Assembly (NCBI RefSeq): GCF_031344075.1
Contig: NZ_JAVJAN010000008.1
Location: 1-64,000 of the forward strand
Source: Clostridium aquiflavi
GTDB taxonomy: Bacteria > Bacillota > Clostridia > Clostridiales > Clostridiaceae
Direction of reading: 5' to 3'
DNA length: 64,000 nucleotides
The notes under the pieces are model-generated. The model saw nothing but the letters and a program-made list of their open reading frames with translations. It did no database searches and was not told where the DNA came from. Shown here one piece after another: positions 61,595 through 64,000 of the stretch; position 1 is the first letter of the stretch, and each line of letters starts with the position of its first letter. Both the position numbers and the translations under genes were made by a program.

Positions 61595-62725
61595 TTAAGA
61601 TATATTTTCAGCTATATCTTGTTCAACCGTAAAAATCACCTTTATACATATTGTATCTTTAGAAATATTTTCTATATTTACTTTATTGTCTATTATTTTA
61701 GCATCATTAGTTAAATCCTTTTGTAATGATTTTCTTAATTTTTCTACTGCATCTTCTACAGCTTTATCCTTATCTAAATTAACACTTTTTCCTTCTTTTC
61801 TAAAATATATTACTTGATTTAATAAACCACCAGTTTCCTCTATTTTATCATAATATTTAAAATCATTTATAGCTTTTTTTAGATAAATTTTCTTATCCCA
61901 AAAGTTTACATAAATATCTCTATCTTTTTCCCCAGTTCTTTGGATTTTTTCCCCACTTATTTGTACTTCCATTGACTTTTCGTAAAAAGTGTTAGCTATT
62001 ACACTGCCACTTGGCTTAACTTCTTTTTCAAAGCCTTCTTTGCCTTGTATTGGCAAAATTAAAACATTACCTGTTTTTACTATATCTCCAGGTTTTACTG
62101 CTGGATTCCCTGAAAAAGTAAATACCCTTTTAATTTCTCCATCCATCTTAGCTAGCACTTGCTCTGGTAATATTTTTTCTGTAACTGGTGGATTAACTTT
62201 TTCTGCTACAATTACTCTTAATGTGGATCCTTCTATTCTAGCTCTTACCCACATAACTTCTGAATCTAAATCTTCCATCTTTTTTTCTATATTATATACA
62301 TTTATATCAGATTTTTTTAATCCTGGTTTTATACCTATAGATGTAAGTTCCTTTCTAATCTCAAATGGTGATAAATTATTTCTAGTTTGTATATCTATGG
62401 CCCAGATATAATTAGATAATAAGTATAAAACCAATAAAAATACTCCTGCTCCAATACACAATGATAATTTTCTTTTTATTGATAATAGTAAAACTATTAT
62501 ACCACTTTTCCCAACAATTCTGACTTTTCCTTTAGTCCTTTTAACTACCTCTTCCACTTCTTTATATGAATCAAAAGGTATCTGAAACCTTACTGTAGTT
62601 ATATTAAGTTTAACTATTTTTGATACATTTATTCCTTTTTGCCAAAGTATGTTCAATGTCTTTTCAGGTATTAGACTGTTAACTTCTATTGTTATTTTTC
62701 CTACTTTAAACTTATCTAATATCAT
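61595..62725 (-). CDS. yqfD: Sporulation protein YqfD
   Basis: This 376-residue sporulation membrane protein has a cytoplasmic N-terminal part (IPFDSYKEVEEVVKRTKGKV), one membrane helix (about 86-108) and a long outer domain with the POTRA-like STIKP-type segment IKPGLKKSDINVY and VMWVRARIEGSTLRVIVAEK. The family is sigma-E dependent in B. subtilis. It lies three bases after yqfC, the classic pair. Confidence 0.94.
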   Translation of the reverse strand: MILDKFKVGKITIEVNSLIPEKTLNILWQKGINVSKIVKLNITTVRFQIPFDSYKEVEEVVKRTKGKVRIVGKSGIIVLLLSIKRKLSLCIGAGVFLLVLYLLSNYIWAIDIQTRNNLSPFEIRKELTSIGIKPGLKKSDINVYNIEKKMEDLDSEVMWVRARIEGSTLRVIVAEKVNPPVTEKILPEQVLAKMDGEIKRVFTFSGNPAVKPGDIVKTGNVLILPIQGKEGFEKEVKPSGSVIANTFYEKSMEVQISGEKIQRTGEKDRDIYVNFWDKKIYLKKAINDFKYYDKIEETGGLLNQVIYFRKEGKSVNLDKDKAVEDAVEKLRKSLQKDLTNDAKIIDNKVNIENISKDTICIKVIFTVEQDIAENIS

Positions 62726-62727
62726 AT

Positions 62728-63006
62728 TTATCCCTCATAAGATATTCCTCTAAAAATTCCACTTATAGTAATGGTATTATCTCCTATAAAAAGTATTTCA
62801 AATTTTTCACCCTCTACTATAACTGCACCAATTCTAGAGTTTATTTTTATCATGTTATTGTCAAAAGTCATAATACCCTTATGATTTTCAATTGTTATTT
62901 CCTTATTTCCTACAACAATGATCTTTGGCAAATCTAAAACAACATCTGTGGGAAACTCTAATTTATCAAATACTTTTTCTCGTCCTCTTTGAAACTTATC
63001 TTCCAT
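62728..63006 (-). CDS. yqfC: Sporulation protein YqfC
   Basis: This 92-residue sporulation protein has LEFPTDVVLDLPKIIVVGN and the C-terminal KFEILFIGDNTITISGIFRGI, diagnostic for YqfC. ATG 63006 is preceded by AGGAGG; the longer frame start at 63027 lies upstream of the site. It precedes yqfD. Confidence 0.94.
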   Translation of the reverse strand: MEDKFQRGREKVFDKLEFPTDVVLDLPKIIVVGNKEITIENHKGIMTFDNNMIKINSRIGAVIVEGEKFEILFIGDNTITISGIFRGISYEG

Positions 63007-63250
63007 ATTCTCCTCCTCTATACCCAAATACTCTGCTATTGTAATCTATGATTAAATAATTAAATTAATTCATTAAAATTTACCATACATTGTATTTTGT
63101 ATATAAAACAGTTTTTGAAAGTTAAAGTTCAAGTTAGTGCTTACTAAAAATACTATATATTAAAATATTATTTAAATTATAGTGTAATACAACTCTTAAT
63201 TTCAGATGATGTAGCTTCTTTGAGATTTTCTCATAATTACTTGGACAACA

Positions 63251-63295
63251 AAAAAATCCTTATGTTTAACAATATATTAAACATAAGGATTTTTT
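63251..63295. terminator. Strong hairpin upstream of yqfC
   Basis: A perfect 18-bp stem AAAAAATCCTTATGTTTA with its complement and a nine-base loop. It can end the rpsU-yqeY transcript and insulate yqfC. Confidence 0.75.
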
Positions 63296-63310
63296 GTATA
63301 GCTTATAAAT

Positions 63311-63343
63311 AATAAAAGAACTCAAAAAAAGAGTTCTTTTATT
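63311..63343. terminator. Hairpin overlapping the yqeY stop
   Basis: A 13-bp stem AATAAAAGAACTC/GAGTTCTTTTATT with a seven-A loop overlaps the yqeY stop codon; it is the first of two terminators in tandem. Confidence 0.7.
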
Positions 63344-63791
63344 ATTTATTTAAATATTCCTTAACAATCTGACTTACAAGTTTACCATCAGCTCTGCCTA
63401 CAATTTTAGGTCTTATAGCCGACATAACTTTACCCATATCTTTAATGCTACTTGCACCCATTTCTTCAGCTGAATCTTTTACTATTTGTTTTATTTCTTC
63501 TTCGCTTAACTGCTGAGGAAGGTATTCCAACAAAATTTCTAGCTCAGCATTACACTGATCCACTAAATCTTGTCTATTTCCTTTTTCGAATTCAAGCATA
63601 GATTCTCTTCTTTGCTTAACTTCTTTTGCTAAAATATTGATAACTTCATCATCCTCAAGCTTAACATTATCAGTTTTCTCAACTAATAATATAGCAGATC
63701 TCGCTGTACTAATTGTATTAGCTTTAAATTTATCTTTAGCCTTTAAAGCGGCTTTCCAGTCTTCTTGAAGTTTTTCCTTAATTGTTGGCAT
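63342..63791 (-). CDS. yqeY: GatB/YqeY domain protein
   Basis: This 149-residue protein consists of the YqeY domain, related to the tail of GatB, with VLLVEKTDNV-like ILLVEKTDNV, KQRRESMLEFEKGNRQDLVDQ, and the C-terminal GKVMSAIRPKIVGRADGKLVS. It may assist tRNA-dependent amidation, though function is unproven. ATG 63791 follows GAAGG. It follows rpsU by 29 bases in the conserved rpsU-yqeY pair. Confidence 0.95.
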   Translation of the reverse strand: MPTIKEKLQEDWKAALKAKDKFKANTISTARSAILLVEKTDNVKLEDDEVINILAKEVKQRRESMLEFEKGNRQDLVDQCNAELEILLEYLPQQLSEEEIKQIVKDSAEEMGASSIKDMGKVMSAIRPKIVGRADGKLVSQIVKEYLNK

Positions 63792-63820
63792 TGTTATACC
63801 TTCTTTCAAAAGAAACCATT

Positions 63821-63997
63821 TTATTTAAACTTTCTCTTTCTAGCAGCTTCTGATTTTTTCTTTTTCTTAACGCTTGGCTTTTCATAATGTTCTCTCTTTC
63901 TTACTTCTGAAAGAACCCCAGCTCTAGCACACTTCTTTTTAAATCTTCTTAAAGCACTTTCAAGTGTCTCGTTTTCTCCAACTTTAATTTCTGACAT
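63821..63997 (-). CDS. rpsU: 30S ribosomal protein S21
   Basis: This 58-residue ribosomal protein begins MSEIKVGENETLESALKRF and ends in a basic tail rich in K and R (KKSEAARKRKFK). It binds near the anti-Shine-Dalgarno end of 16S rRNA. Size and sequence are typical. The start codon is close to the window edge, so its promoter lies outside. Confidence 0.97.
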   Translation of the reverse strand: MSEIKVGENETLESALRRFKKKCARAGVLSEVRKREHYEKPSVKKKKKSEAARKRKFK

Positions 63998-64000
63998 TTA

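Overview
The window reads as a low-GC, spore-forming Clostridium (sensu stricto) chromosome. It carries sporulation genes (yqfC, yqfD, a CotS-type coat kinase), a type A RNase P RNA, and a conserved housekeeping run (rpsU, yqeY, yqfCD, pgpH, ybeY, dgkA, era, recO, ppdK, dnaG, rpoD, trmK). Codons are strongly A/T-ending and most genes lie on the minus strand. I cannot name the species from sequence reading alone.

Layout. 1-3.5 kb: a HAD phosphatase, a D-2-hydroxyacid dehydrogenase and a PrmA-like methyltransferase, with copies of a dispersed MITE-like repeat between them. 3.5-11.7 kb: a complete kdpFABC potassium pump with kdpDE; the same 18-bp box occurs before kdpF and before kdpD. 11.9-19.2 kb: glucan use (malQ-glgP, a LacI-type regulator with two operators, a MalK-type ATPase with a PucR-type regulator). 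19.3-22.2 kb: two envelope proteins and a Cys-rich protein of unknown function. 22.5-40.6 kb: a PBSX/xkd-type contractile tail cluster with holin, GH25 lysin, repressor, ImmA-like protein and late activator, but no head, terminase, portal or integrase genes; I read it as a tailocin (phage-tail-like bacteriocin). 40.6-41.0 kb: rnpB. 41-48.4 kb: housekeeping genes (Nif3-like, trmK, rpoD, dnaG, dgt) and a CotS-like gene. 48.8-51.9 kb: a Fur-boxed ABC transporter operon with a Cys-rich partner. 52.1-64 kb: ppdK with its CcpN-like regulator, then the recO/era/ybeY/pgpH/yqfDC/yqeY/rpsU block.

How it works together. In the tailocin, the terminator, sheath, tube, chaperone, tape measure, baseplate and fibre genes run in assembly order on the minus strand. 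Two near-identical 72-bp blocks lie between the activator gene and the first structural gene and are candidate late promoters. The tail assembly chaperone has a canonical A AAA AAC slippery heptamer and a 59-residue -1 extension. A secreted Vps62/Big2/DUF11 protein sits between the fibre genes and the lysis genes and has a terminator on each side, as expected of an independently expressed cargo gene. KdpD carries a near-match to the c-di-AMP-binding signature reported for S. aureus KdpD, and the c-di-AMP phosphodiesterase gene pgpH is in the same window.

The dispersed repeats (at least six more or less complete copies, about 75-280 bp, with inverted ends) lie directly 3' of gene stop codons in every case that can be judged, including one inside the tail operon.
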